Counted from the first letter of the stretch, positions 8,527 through 17,139 are shown. The stretch: 64,000 nt of DNA from Alishewanella metallidurans (GCF_036983985.1 NZ_JALAHQ010000005.1:62001-126000), one strand, 5' to 3'. The notes: generated from the sequence alone by a model not told the origin. Translations and numbers: made by a program.

Positions 8527-9965
8527 TATTTATCAGCCTTAAATAATTCACGCACATCTCGCGCTTCCCAATGCGGAAAATGTTTGCGAACAAGTGCATT
8601 CAGTTCTAACTCAAAGGCACTGATATCTGTCCCGCTGGCTTTTTCTTCGGCTAAAATATTCTGAATTAAGCCTGCCGCTACTGTGGCATTGGTTAAGCGG
8701 TCAATTAAGATAAAATTGCCCGTGCTAGGTTGGTTTTTAAAGGTATCTAGCGGCAGTGTTTCGGTTAACTCTAGTTCTACTAGCGCAATATCGTTAATGC
8801 TTACTTGTTCGGCTGCTTCCTGTGCTAAAGTGTTAATATTAACTTTATAGTTCAACCTGTTAATGCTGGCGCTGGTTTTTCGGGTTGCCAGTTTTATATC
8901 ATATAAGCGGCCAGTTTGTAGTGGCTGTTCATTAAACCAGACTAAATAAGCCAGTGCACGATTGGTTAGGGTTACGGTCTCTTCAGAGGGCACTAACCAG
9001 TCACCACGGCTAACGTCAATTTCATCATTTAGCGTTATAGTAACGGCTTGCCCCGCGCTGGCTGAAGCTTGCTCGCCGGCAAAGGTTACTATTTGCTTAA
9101 TCGTGGTTTTTTTACCAGATGGGTAAGCGGTAATGGCTTGGCCTACGGCTAAACGGCCACTGACTACGCTGCCAGCAAAGCCACGAAAGTTAAGATCGGG
9201 GCGGTTAACATACTGCACCGGAAAGCGAGTAGCGCTGCCACCATACTTCGGTATAGATAGGGTTTCTAGCAGTGGTAATAATGCTGTGCCGGTATACCAA
9301 GGCATATTGGCTGAAAGCGTTAAAATATTTTCACCCTTTAAGGCGCTAATTGGCACTATGTCTACCGTTGGCACTTGTAACTGCGCCATTAGTGCCTGTA
9401 TTTCCAACTTAATAGCCTGATAAGCCGGTTCGCTATAACCAATGATATCCATTTTATTTACGGCAACAACGAGGTGTTTAATACCTAAGAGCGCACAAAT
9501 AAAACTATGGCGCCGAGTTTGGGTTTGCACACCATAGCGCGCATCAATCAGTAATATTGCCACATCAGAGGTGGATGCGCCGGTAGCCATATTGCGCGTG
9601 TATTGTTCGTGGCCTGGTGTGTCGGCCAAAATAAATTTACGCTTGGTGGTTGAGAAATACCGATAAGCCACGTCGATAGTAATACCTTGTTCGCGTTCAG
9701 CCTGAAGGCCGTCGACTAACATGGCTAGCTCTAACTCGCCCTCACCGTTACGGCCTTTATGGTCGCGCTTTAATGCGTCTAATTGGTCGTCATATAGCTG
9801 TTGGCTGTCATGCAATAATCGGCCGATAAGCGTGCTTTTGCCATCATCGACACTACCGCAGGTAAGTACTCGCAGTAAGCCTTTGCTTTGATGCTGTTGC
9901 AAATAATCGCGAATACCTAGCGTATTTAGCTGCTCATTTAATGAGGTAACCTTTACCGATGACAT
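8526..9965 (-). CDS. cysN: sulfate adenylyltransferase subunit 1 (GTPase) CysN
   Basis: A 479-residue EF-Tu-like GTPase. It has G1 GSVDDGKST at residues 38-46, a switch-region EREQGITIDVAYRYF, G3 DTPGHEQYTRNM near 115, and G4 NKMD near 170. GTP hydrolysis by CysN drives formation of APS from ATP and sulfate by CysD. The length is that of stand-alone CysN without the fused CysC domain, consistent with a separate cysC nearby. It overlaps cysD by one base. Confidence 0.95.
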   Translation of the reverse strand: MSSVKVTSLNEQLNTLGIRDYLQQHQSKGLLRVLTCGSVDDGKSTLIGRLLHDSQQLYDDQLDALKRDHKGRNGEGELELAMLVDGLQAEREQGITIDVAYRYFSTTKRKFILADTPGHEQYTRNMATGASTSDVAILLIDARYGVQTQTRRHSFICALLGIKHLVVAVNKMDIIGYSEPAYQAIKLEIQALMAQLQVPTVDIVPISALKGENILTLSANMPWYTGTALLPLLETLSIPKYGGSATRFPVQYVNRPDLNFRGFAGSVVSGRLAVGQAITAYPSGKKTTIKQIVTFAGEQASASAGQAVTITLNDEIDVSRGDWLVPSEETVTLTNRALAYLVWFNEQPLQTGRLYDIKLATRKTSASINRLNYKVNINTLAQEAAEQVSINDIALVELELTETLPLDTFKNQPSTGNFILIDRLTNATVAAGLIQNILAEEKASGTDISAFELELNALVRKHFPHWEARDVRELFKADK

Positions 9966-10876
9966 TAGAAATAACCCTCGCGCTTTTTTAATTCCATACC
10001 GGACTGATCTTGATCAATAACCCTACCTTGCCGTTCTGAGGTGCGGGCGCGGAGCATTTCTTCTACTATCGCTTCTAGTGTGTTAGCCGTTGATTCAATA
10101 GCCCCAGTCAGGGGATAACAACCCAGTGTGCGAAAACGTACAGATTTAAGTTGCGGCGTTTCACCCGGTTCTAGCGGCATGCGCTCGTCGTCAACCATAA
10201 TAAGGCTGCCATTACGCTCTACTACTGGCCGCTGTTTGGCTAAATACAGCGGCACTATGTCGATATTTTCTTGCAAGATATAGAGCCAGATATCCAGTTC
10301 GGTCCAGTTTGATAATGGAAATACGCGAATGCTTTCTTGGTCATTAATCGCGCCGTTATACAAATTCCATAACTCGGGGCGCTGGTTTTTTGGATCCCAG
10401 CGGTGGTGTTTATCACGAAATGAATACACCCGCTCTTTTGCTCGCGATTTTTCTTCATCACGCCTAGCACCACCAAAAGCCGCATCAAAACCGTATTGGT
10501 TTAGCGCCTGCTTTAAGCCTTCGGTTTTCATAATGTCGGTGTGCTTAGCGCTGCCATGAATAAACGGGTTAATATTCATGGCTAAGCCTTCTGGGTTTTT
10601 ATGTACCAGCAATTTAAAGTTATAGGCTTTTGCTAAGCGATCACGAAACTCGATCATTTCGCGAAATTTCCAGGTGGTATCAACATGCAGCAGCGGAAAG
10701 GGTATTTTACCCGGCGCAAACGCCTTTCGTGCTAAGTGCAGTAATACCGATGAGTCTTTACCTATTGAATACAACATTACTGGCTGTTTAAATTCGGCCG
10801 CCACTTCACGAAAAATATAAATACTCTCTGCTTCAAGCTGCTGCAAGTGGGTTAGAGCGCTGGTAAGTTCCGACAT
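9965..10876 (-). CDS. cysD: sulfate adenylyltransferase subunit 2 CysD
   Basis: A 303-residue ATP-sulfurylase small subunit. The PP-loop SIGKDSSVLLHLARKAF lies near residues 37-53, and the conserved FGGARRDEEKSRAKER and LSNWTELDIWLYI segments follow. It transfers AMP to sulfate, giving APS. The C-terminal DQSGMELKKREGYF is the usual CysD end. It is separated from cysG by 10 bases, and its start is preceded by a GGATTAA-type ribosome site. Confidence 0.95.
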   Translation of the reverse strand: MSELTSALTHLQQLEAESIYIFREVAAEFKQPVMLYSIGKDSSVLLHLARKAFAPGKIPFPLLHVDTTWKFREMIEFRDRLAKAYNFKLLVHKNPEGLAMNINPFIHGSAKHTDIMKTEGLKQALNQYGFDAAFGGARRDEEKSRAKERVYSFRDKHHRWDPKNQRPELWNLYNGAINDQESIRVFPLSNWTELDIWLYILQENIDIVPLYLAKQRPVVERNGSLIMVDDERMPLEPGETPQLKSVRFRTLGCYPLTGAIESTANTLEAIVEEMLRARTSERQGRVIDQDQSGMELKKREGYF

Positions 10877-10886
10877 CTGTTAATCC

Positions 10887-12308
10887 TTAGGCCATCTGTG
10901 TAAGGTTTTGACTAAATACCGCAGCTTGCGGGCGCAGGCCAAACCAATGTAAATCTTGTTGCAAACTAACCACATCACCAATAACCAATAGCGCCGGTGA
11001 GCTTATTTGATGCTGCATTACTAGCTCAGCTAAATTATACAACTTGCCCGTTACAATGCGTTGCTCACGACGAGTACCGTTTTCAATAATAGCCACGGGT
11101 GTTTCAGCACTACGACCTGCTTTAATTAGTTGTTGTTGAACATAAGCGGCCTTCATTAAACCCATATAAATTACCAGAGTCTGGTTAGTATTGCTCATAC
11201 TAAACCAATTTGGTTCGCTACCATCATGTTGGCAATGCCCGGTAACAAACTGCACACTTTGCGCGTGGTCGCGATGAGTTAACGGTATACCGGCATAAGC
11301 GGCACAGCCAGCTGCCGCGGTAATACCCGGCACTACTTGAAAGGCAATATTGTGCGGCACTAATGCTTGAATTTCTTCGCCGCCGCGGCCAAATATAAAC
11401 GGGTCGCCACCTTTTAAGCGGCATACCTTTTTACCCGCTAACGCTAAATCTATTAGCAGTTGATTAGTATCTTGTTGCGTTACTGAATGCGCTCCGGCTT
11501 TTTTACCTACGCAAATTTGCTCGGCATCGCGGCGCACTAAAGTCAACACTTCAGCAGATACTAAGTTGTCATATACCACCACGTCGGCTTGTTGCATCAA
11601 TTGGAGTGCTTTAAGGGTTAGTAACTCAGGGTCGCCTGGGCCTGCGCCAACAATATAGACTTCACCACTGTGTTTTTGCGGTGCGGTTAATAATTGTTCT
11701 AAATGTTGTTTCGCCGCATCGAGTTGATTAGCTTGCACCTTGCGTACTACGTCAGAGTTAAATACCCCTTCCCAAAATTGGCGGCGACCCGCAAAGCTAC
11801 TAATTTTAGCTTTTACTTTGTTGCGAAAACTGCCGACCAAGGTTGCTAACGGCCCTAAGTGCTGCGGCAGTAAAGCCTCAAGTTTTTCACGCAAACGCCG
11901 TGCTAACACGGGTGCCGTACCAAAACTAGAAATAGCGATCAGTATTGGGCTGCGGTCAATAATAGCCGGAAAAATAAAACCACACTTGGCTTGGTCATCT
12001 ACGGTATTAACCAACATATTACGCGCGGTTGCGGCTTTAAATACAGCAGCATTAACGGTGTCGCTATTGGTTGCAGCAATAACTAATAGTTTGTTATCTA
12101 ATAATGCAGGCACAAAATAGCTATTAATTAGCTCTGCTTTGCCTTGTTGTTGCCAAGTAATAAATTCGGCAGCAAATTCTGGTGCGACTACGCTAAGCTT
12201 AGCGCCAGCACTTAACAGCGTGTTAGCTTTACGCAGCGCTACCGAACCGCCACCAACAATCAGCACTGGTTGGCCGGTTAACTGAACAAAAATAGGTAAA
12301 TACTGCAC
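10887..12308 (-). CDS. cysG: siroheme synthase CysG (trifunctional)
   Basis: A 473-residue protein of full fused length. The N-terminal part (about 1-150) is the NAD-dependent precorrin-2 dehydrogenase/ferrochelatase with VGGGSVALRK near residues 17-26. The C-terminal part is uroporphyrinogen-III methyltransferase with GAGPGDPELLTLKALQ near 222, VCRLKGGDPFIFGRGGEE, and a VPGITAAAGCAAYAGIP segment. It makes siroheme for the sulfite reductase encoded by cysI further along. It heads the minus-strand cys block and is divergent from the borosin-like operon. A CysB site was not identified. Confidence 0.95.
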   Translation of the reverse strand: MQYLPIFVQLTGQPVLIVGGGSVALRKANTLLSAGAKLSVVAPEFAAEFITWQQQGKAELINSYFVPALLDNKLLVIAATNSDTVNAAVFKAATARNMLVNTVDDQAKCGFIFPAIIDRSPILIAISSFGTAPVLARRLREKLEALLPQHLGPLATLVGSFRNKVKAKISSFAGRRQFWEGVFNSDVVRKVQANQLDAAKQHLEQLLTAPQKHSGEVYIVGAGPGDPELLTLKALQLMQQADVVVYDNLVSAEVLTLVRRDAEQICVGKKAGAHSVTQQDTNQLLIDLALAGKKVCRLKGGDPFIFGRGGEEIQALVPHNIAFQVVPGITAAAGCAAYAGIPLTHRDHAQSVQFVTGHCQHDGSEPNWFSMSNTNQTLVIYMGLMKAAYVQQQLIKAGRSAETPVAIIENGTRREQRIVTGKLYNLAELVMQHQISSPALLVIGDVVSLQQDLHWFGLRPQAAVFSQNLTQMA

Positions 12309-12466
12309 GTTGGCTCCTGCCTACAGATGACTTATAGTACCAAGTCACTTTAGCCATCTGAACGTCTTTTATGAAATAGCGAATTATGCTCATATATAGC
12401 TAAATGGAATTAAAGGCGCTATTGATATGCGAAAATTTGCGCTAAAGCGAGGGTTAAAACGAAAGG

Positions 12467-12495
12467 TTGTCAGCATGCTGTATTTGCTTTAGATT
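12467..12495 (+). promoter_or_regulatory. probable sigma-70 promoter of the borosin-like operon
   Basis: TTGTCA at 12467-12472 and TAGATT at 12490-12495 are separated by 17 bases, about 70 bases before the precursor ATG. The 12309-12563 interval otherwise holds the divergent cysG upstream region. The match is by eye, five of six and four of six to consensus. Confidence 0.5.
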
Positions 12496-12563
12496 AACCG
12501 GCTACAGCCACTGTGCTGGTGGCGAAATAATGGATAAACCCGCCTCATTAATAAGGAGTTTTC

Positions 12564-12770
12564 ATGTCAGATTTAAGTAAATTTATTGCTGAATTAGCAA
12601 CTAACCCTAAGTTACTGCAAGAGTATTCTGCTTCACCTGCCAATACACTAAAAAACTACGGCTTACAAAGCCATGAAATTGAAGCGGTGTTATCGGGTGA
12701 TAAAGCGCAAGTAGAGAAACTAACGGGTAATGCAGTAAATGTTGTACCTTATATGTTTCCTGTTAAATAG
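12564..12770 (+). CDS. borosin-type RiPP precursor (SonA-like) candidate
   Basis: A 68-residue protein starting at ATG after a strong AAGGAG (12553-12558). Residues 1-55 look like a small all-helical domain (LSKFIAELATNPKLLQEYSA, then NTLKNYGLQSHEIEAVLSGD). The tail from about residue 56, NAVNVVPYMFPVK, is hydrophobic and looks like a separate core segment. In split borosins (for example SonA of Shewanella oneidensis) a helical borosin-binding domain of this size precedes a short hydrophobic core whose backbone amides are N-methylated by a separate enzyme. Such a methyltransferase gene lies two genes downstream. There is no signal peptide. The precursor call rests on domain shape and on that neighbour; which residues are modified is unknown. 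Confidence 0.75.
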   Translation: MSDLSKFIAELATNPKLLQEYSASPANTLKNYGLQSHEIEAVLSGDKAQVEKLTGNAVNVVPYMFPVK

Positions 12771-14482
12771 TGTCTAGATTGTTCTATATTTTTTATCTAC
12801 TAGGAGTATTGTTTTGCAATGCTCCAGCTTTTGCTTTTGACCTAGAATCTATTCAATCTCAGTTAACTGAGGCTGAAACATTAAGAACAAAGTCCCCAGA
12901 AACCACGCTTCATATACTTGAACAGCTTGAGCCAATATTGAAACAGCTGCCTTCTGAGCAACGTGATCATTTTATTTTTATCAAAGCGTATATGCTTGGA
13001 TTCAAAGGCCAGCAAGATGACGCCATTGCGTTAGCTCAGACAATAATTAAAAGCCAGTCTGCAGTCATTAGAGTGAAGGCTTATTTACTGCTTGCAACAG
13101 TGTTTGAGCATAAGAAAAACTATAAAGAGGCTTATTTATCATTAAATGAGGCACTGAAACATGCTCGTATAGTAACCGATAGAATGCTACTTGTTAATGT
13201 CTATACTGTAGCAGCGCAGCTTCATAGCAGCGTCAATGCCTATGAAAAAGCCATTGAGTTTGCTGATATGATTGCTGAGTATGCTGATTCTCCTAGAGGA
13301 TTTTGTATAAGTTACACACAAAAATTACAAGCATTAACGCAGTTGGTCGGCGCGTATCCGCAAGAATTAGCAAACAAAGCGTCTCTTGCATGCGAACAGG
13401 CACAAGAACCTTTGATGAAATATACGGTAGACATTTTCACCGCAGATGTTGATGTAAACAGTGCACCTGAGCGTGTTAAAAAAAACATGCAAGCATCCTT
13501 ACCAAAGTTAAACGAAATTGGTTATTTATACACCATAATTCTGACGAGATATTATTTAGGATATGCTGAGCTTAACCTCAATCAGCTTAGTGCGGCTGAG
13601 GTGAATTTAGAGCAGGTCTACCAACAGTCTAAACAATTAAATGATAACCAAACGGCGAATAAATCGATGTTATTGTTAGCGCGGTTATATGAGAAAAAAG
13701 GTGATATGCACGCTGCGGTTATTGCTTATAAGCAGCATATAGCCGCATTAAATGCTTTTATCGGCGATTTTAAGCAGCGCAGTGTGGCTTACCATATGGC
13801 GCAGGCTGACTTTATGGAAAGCGAAAATAAACTGGCACTGCTAAAAAGCCAAAATAATTTATTAAAGCTAGAAAGCCAACTGCAAAAAGACCAAAAATTT
13901 AACGCTCTGCTAATAACGATTGCCGTTACATTGCTGTTGTTATGCGTTATTTATGTATTAAACAACAAACGTGCTTTATTAAGTCGGTTGGCCACCACGG
14001 ATTTTCTCACCAAACTGTACAATAGGCGTTATTTTAGCGAAGCCGTTAGCCGACAATTAAATAACCGGCGACAGCAGGAAGAATATAGCCTTATCGTGTT
14101 TGATATCGATTTGTTTAAACAGATTAATGATCAGTATGGCCACAGTACTGGCGATATTGTGCTAACCGAAATAGCTGCGCGCTGCTCTGTGCATATACGT
14201 AAGCAGGATATTTTGGCACGAATTGGTGGCGAAGAATTTGCTATGTTCTTACCCGGTTGTCGTTTGGCTGATGCCATTAAATTAGCCGAGCAGTGCCGTC
14301 AGAGTATTGCTGATAGTGCAGTAGTCGTTAATGAGCAAAATATTAGCGTGACGGCCAGTTTTGGTATTGCTAGTGGCGATAGCGCAAATTTTGATACCTT
14401 ACTGCAACAGGCTGATGCCGCGCTATACCAAGCTAAAGCCGCTGGGCGTAATTGCAGTCATAGTGCAACGGCCAATGCCTGA
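12770..14482 (+). CDS. TPR-containing membrane diguanylate cyclase
   Basis: A 570-residue protein starting at a GTG that overlaps the precursor stop by one base, so it is coupled to it. An N-terminal signal peptide (to about residue 22) leads into a helical region with several TPR-like units (roughly 60-340), probably periplasmic. A transmembrane helix near 376-396 connects to a C-terminal GGDEF domain (about 405-565). The active-site loop is RIGGEEF near residue 485, and an RKQD product-inhibition I-site precedes it by five residues, so it should be an active, feedback-inhibited cyclase making c-di-GMP. The early part is AT-richer than the GGDEF part. Its place inside a RiPP operon is odd. 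Confidence 0.88.
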   Translation: MSRLFYIFYLLGVLFCNAPAFAFDLESIQSQLTEAETLRTKSPETTLHILEQLEPILKQLPSEQRDHFIFIKAYMLGFKGQQDDAIALAQTIIKSQSAVIRVKAYLLLATVFEHKKNYKEAYLSLNEALKHARIVTDRMLLVNVYTVAAQLHSSVNAYEKAIEFADMIAEYADSPRGFCISYTQKLQALTQLVGAYPQELANKASLACEQAQEPLMKYTVDIFTADVDVNSAPERVKKNMQASLPKLNEIGYLYTIILTRYYLGYAELNLNQLSAAEVNLEQVYQQSKQLNDNQTANKSMLLLARLYEKKGDMHAAVIAYKQHIAALNAFIGDFKQRSVAYHMAQADFMESENKLALLKSQNNLLKLESQLQKDQKFNALLITIAVTLLLLCVIYVLNNKRALLSRLATTDFLTKLYNRRYFSEAVSRQLNNRRQQEEYSLIVFDIDLFKQINDQYGHSTGDIVLTEIAARCSVHIRKQDILARIGGEEFAMFLPGCRLADAIKLAEQCRQSIADSAVVVNEQNISVTASFGIASGDSANFDTLLQQADAALYQAKAAGRNCSHSATANA

Positions 14483-15296
14483 ATTAAATGGTAATAACAT
14501 AAAATATGGCCGGCTTATTTGTCTGGGTTTGGGTATTACCTTGGGTAGTCAGTTAACCGAGTTAGCGCGTAATCAGTTGGTAGCTGCCGATATAGTATTT
14601 TTTCATAGCAATACTCATTACCTTACTAAGTTTTTGCAGCAAATAAACGTTAACTTAGTCGATTTGCAACAGTTTTACCAGGATGGTCAGCCACGAAGCC
14701 TGAGTTATCAGGCCATGATCGACGCGGTAATTAACGCAGTACAAGCCGGTAAAAATGTGGTGTGGGCTTGTTATGGCCACCCAGGTGTAGCAAGCTGGCC
14801 ACCACATGAAACAATACGTCAGTTAAAAATACTGGGTTATTCTGCCAAAATGGAAGCGGGTATTGCAGCGGATGCCTGTTTATATGCCGATTTAGGTATA
14901 GACCCTATAGCTGAAGGTTGTCAGCAGTTTGAAGCCAGCCAATTTTTGTTTTATCAGCGTACGCTCGATGTTTCAGGCTATGTTATTTTGTGGCAAGTCG
15001 CTATAGCTGGCGATTTTAGTTTATGTAATCTTAACGCTAACAGCCACTATATCGCTGTGCTTGCACAGCATTTGCAGCGTTGGTATCCGGCTGAGCATCA
15101 GGTGATATTATATGAAGCCGCTGATTTACCCATTTGGCAGCACCGTGCTGAGACGCTGCCATTATCCCAATTGGTGCAGGCTAAACTAAACCAGATCACC
15201 ACCTTAGTTATTCCCCCGCTACAGAAGAAACAGATCAATATTCAGATGTTAGATTTATTAGGCGTACCGTCTGAGCATGCGCTACGCCAGCAATAA
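14475..15296 (+). CDS. borosin-type peptide alpha-N-methyltransferase (SonM-like)
   Basis: A 273-residue SAM-dependent enzyme of tetrapyrrole-methylase fold. Residues 15-24 hold a glycine-rich CLGLGITLGS loop, 98-106 hold ACYGHPGVA, 128-144 hold AGIAADACLYADLGIDP, and 242-249 hold TTLVIPPL. These match fungal OphMA and bacterial borosin methyltransferases rather than CysG or MazG. A Y68-R74-Y78 set in FYQDGQPRSLSY has the same spacing as the catalytic Tyr-Arg-Tyr I recall from OphMA (Y66, R72, Y76). No precursor is fused at the C-terminus, as expected for a split borosin. I chose the ATG at 14475, which overlaps the cyclase stop by 8 bases; a longer frame runs upstream only inside the cyclase gene. 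Confidence 0.85.
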   Translation: MPELNGNNIKYGRLICLGLGITLGSQLTELARNQLVAADIVFFHSNTHYLTKFLQQINVNLVDLQQFYQDGQPRSLSYQAMIDAVINAVQAGKNVVWACYGHPGVASWPPHETIRQLKILGYSAKMEAGIAADACLYADLGIDPIAEGCQQFEASQFLFYQRTLDVSGYVILWQVAIAGDFSLCNLNANSHYIAVLAQHLQRWYPAEHQVILYEAADLPIWQHRAETLPLSQLVQAKLNQITTLVIPPLQKKQINIQMLDLLGVPSEHALRQQ

Positions 15297-15301
15297 AAAA
15301 A

Positions 15302-15321
15302 ACGGCAACCGAAGTTGCCGT
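15302..15321 (-). terminator. rho-independent terminator of ahpF
   Basis: A perfect 8-bp stem ACGGCAAC/GTTGCCGT with a CGAA loop. On the minus strand it is followed by eight or more T residues, so it ends the ahpF transcript. On the plus strand no T run follows, so it would serve the methyltransferase gene only weakly. Confidence 0.8.
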
Positions 15322-15379
15322 AACACTCTACGAGTGGGGGAATGAAAGCGTTTTTGCAAATTGCTTAGTGGTTTAGCAA

Positions 15380-16924
15380 TTAGTTACGGATCATATAGTC
15401 AAAGGCACCTAATGCGGCGGTGGCGCCTGAACCCATAGCAATAATAATTTGCTTAAATGGTGCGGTAGTAGCATCACCAGCGGCAAATACGCCTGGCATT
15501 GAGGTTTGGCCGCGCTCGTCAATAATAATTTCACCACGAGATGACAGCTCTATTGCGCCACGTAACCATTCGGTATTTGGCACTAAACCAATTTGTACAA
15601 AAATACCGGCTAGTTCTACATGGTGTGCATTACCCGTTTTACGGTCGGTATAGTTAATGCCGGTTACGCGGCTGCCATCACCGGTTACTTCGGTACTTTG
15701 CGCTTCGGTAATAATGGTAATGTTGCCCATTGAATTGGCTTTTTTAACTAGTACCGCATCGGCACGCAGTTCGGCAGCAAATTCTAATACGGTAACGTGT
15801 TCAACAATGCCGGCTAGGTCAATTGCGGCTTCAATACCTGAGTTACCACCGCCAATTACCGCGACTTTTTTGCCTTTAAACAGCGGGCCGTCACAATGCG
15901 GGCAGTAAGCCACGCCCTTGCCACGATACTCTTGCTCGCCGGGTACGTTCATTTCTCTCCAGCGTGCACCTGGGCTTAAAATAATGGTTTTACTTTTAAG
16001 TACCGCGCCATTTTGCAGCTCTAGCTGTACCTTGCCATCTTTGCTTAGTTTTACTGCGCGTTGATTGTTCATAATATCTACGTTGTACTCACGTACGTGC
16101 GCTTCTAAGCTATTAACTAACTTTGGACCTTCGGTATATTTTACCGAAATAAAGTTTTCGATACCTACGGTATCTGCGACTTGGCCGCCAAAACGCTCAG
16201 CCACAATGCCGGTGTTTAAGCCTTTACGTGCAGCGTAAATAGAGGCTGCTGCACCTGCTGGGCCGCCACCAACCACTAATACATCAAAGTCTGCTTTGTT
16301 TTTCAGCGCTTCGGCTTGACGTTTTTCTGCATTAACATCAAGTTTTTGAATAATTTTTTCTAGCGTAATGGCACCTTGCGAAAATAGCTCACCATTTAGG
16401 TAAACCGAAGGTACGGCCATAATGTTTTTATCAGCTACTTCTTGCTGGAACATTGCACCGTCGATCATTACGTTAGTAATGTTAGGGTTAATGGCCGACA
16501 TGATGTTTAGTGCTTGCACTACTTCAGGGCAGGTTTGGCAACTTAGTGATACATAGGTCTCAAACGCGAAGTTGCCTGGCAGCTGGCGAATTTGCTCAAT
16601 AACATCGGCTTCTACTTTAATTGGGTGGCCGCCAGAGTGCAGCAGTGCTAACACTAATGAGGTAAATTCATGCCCCAGTGGTACACCGGCAAAGGTGATG
16701 TGGGTGTTGTTTGCTACCGAACGCACCAACATAGCTGGCTTGCGTGCCATAGCAGTATCATCGCGACGCAATGACACTAAATCTGATAACTCAGCAATTT
16801 CAGTTGCTAAGGTGTGTACTTCAGTTGCTTTGGCGCTATCGTCTAAAGATACCACCAGTTCAACCTGTGTTTTCAAGTTTTGTAGATAGGTTTTAAGTGT
16901 TTGCTTCAGGTTAGTATCTAACAT
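15380..16924 (-). CDS. ahpF: alkyl hydroperoxide reductase subunit F
   Basis: A 514-residue flavoprotein of usual AhpF length. The N-terminal double-thioredoxin domain carries a CQTC centre near residue 129. The C-terminal thioredoxin-reductase-like part has an FAD-binding GGGPAGAAASIYAARKG near 215, an NAD(P)H-binding GGGNSGIEAA, and the redox CPHC near 341. It passes electrons from NADH to AhpC. It lies 215 bases downstream of ahpC, with stable hairpins between them. Confidence 0.95.
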   Translation of the reverse strand: MLDTNLKQTLKTYLQNLKTQVELVVSLDDSAKATEVHTLATEIAELSDLVSLRRDDTAMARKPAMLVRSVANNTHITFAGVPLGHEFTSLVLALLHSGGHPIKVEADVIEQIRQLPGNFAFETYVSLSCQTCPEVVQALNIMSAINPNITNVMIDGAMFQQEVADKNIMAVPSVYLNGELFSQGAITLEKIIQKLDVNAEKRQAEALKNKADFDVLVVGGGPAGAAASIYAARKGLNTGIVAERFGGQVADTVGIENFISVKYTEGPKLVNSLEAHVREYNVDIMNNQRAVKLSKDGKVQLELQNGAVLKSKTIILSPGARWREMNVPGEQEYRGKGVAYCPHCDGPLFKGKKVAVIGGGNSGIEAAIDLAGIVEHVTVLEFAAELRADAVLVKKANSMGNITIITEAQSTEVTGDGSRVTGINYTDRKTGNAHHVELAGIFVQIGLVPNTEWLRGAIELSSRGEIIIDERGQTSMPGVFAAGDATTAPFKQIIIAMGSGATAALGAFDYMIRN

Positions 16925-17042
16925 AAAAACTCCGGAAAAATTAAGGACGACATAAATTTAAGCGTGACAAAGCCGCAGCCAGCAATAGCAGACTGTTTAA
17001 TAACTATTTGGTTATATTGGCAGCGAAATACCTGCCGTGTAG

Positions 17043-17129
17043 CCAACCTTAGGGGTTGGTAGAGCGAAACTTAACTACTGGCCGTTAACAAGCACGGTAG
17101 TTAAGTTGCCCTGCAGTAAACTGCAGGGC
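17043..17129 (-). promoter_or_regulatory. cluster of three hairpins between ahpC and ahpF
   Basis: Three adjoining inverted repeats: CCAACC/GGTTGG (17043-17059), AACTTAACTAC/GTAGTTAAGTT with an 18-base loop (17068-17107), and GCCCTGCAG/CTGCAGGGC with a TAAA loop (17108-17129). None has a T run right after it on the minus strand. They could stabilise the ahpC mRNA 3' end or reduce read-through into ahpF. The repeats are seen; the role is inferred. Confidence 0.6.
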
Positions 17130-17139
17130 AGGGTGTAGC

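Noticed and set aside
12564..12770. Nif11- or lanthipeptide-type leader peptide for the small protein
   Set aside because: There is no Gly-Gly cleavage site, no cysteine or serine-rich core, and no matching maturation enzyme; the neighbouring enzyme is of borosin type.
14361..14474. N-terminal extension of 38 residues on the borosin-type methyltransferase
   Set aside because: It lies wholly inside the cyclase gene in another frame, and the conserved fold begins after the ATG at 14475, which gives an 8-base overlap typical of coupled genes.
14475..15296. Siroheme or precorrin methylase, or MazG-type fusion
   Set aside because: The YGHPG and ADLGIDP motifs and the Tyr-Arg-Tyr spacing fit borosin enzymes better, and no MazG domain follows.
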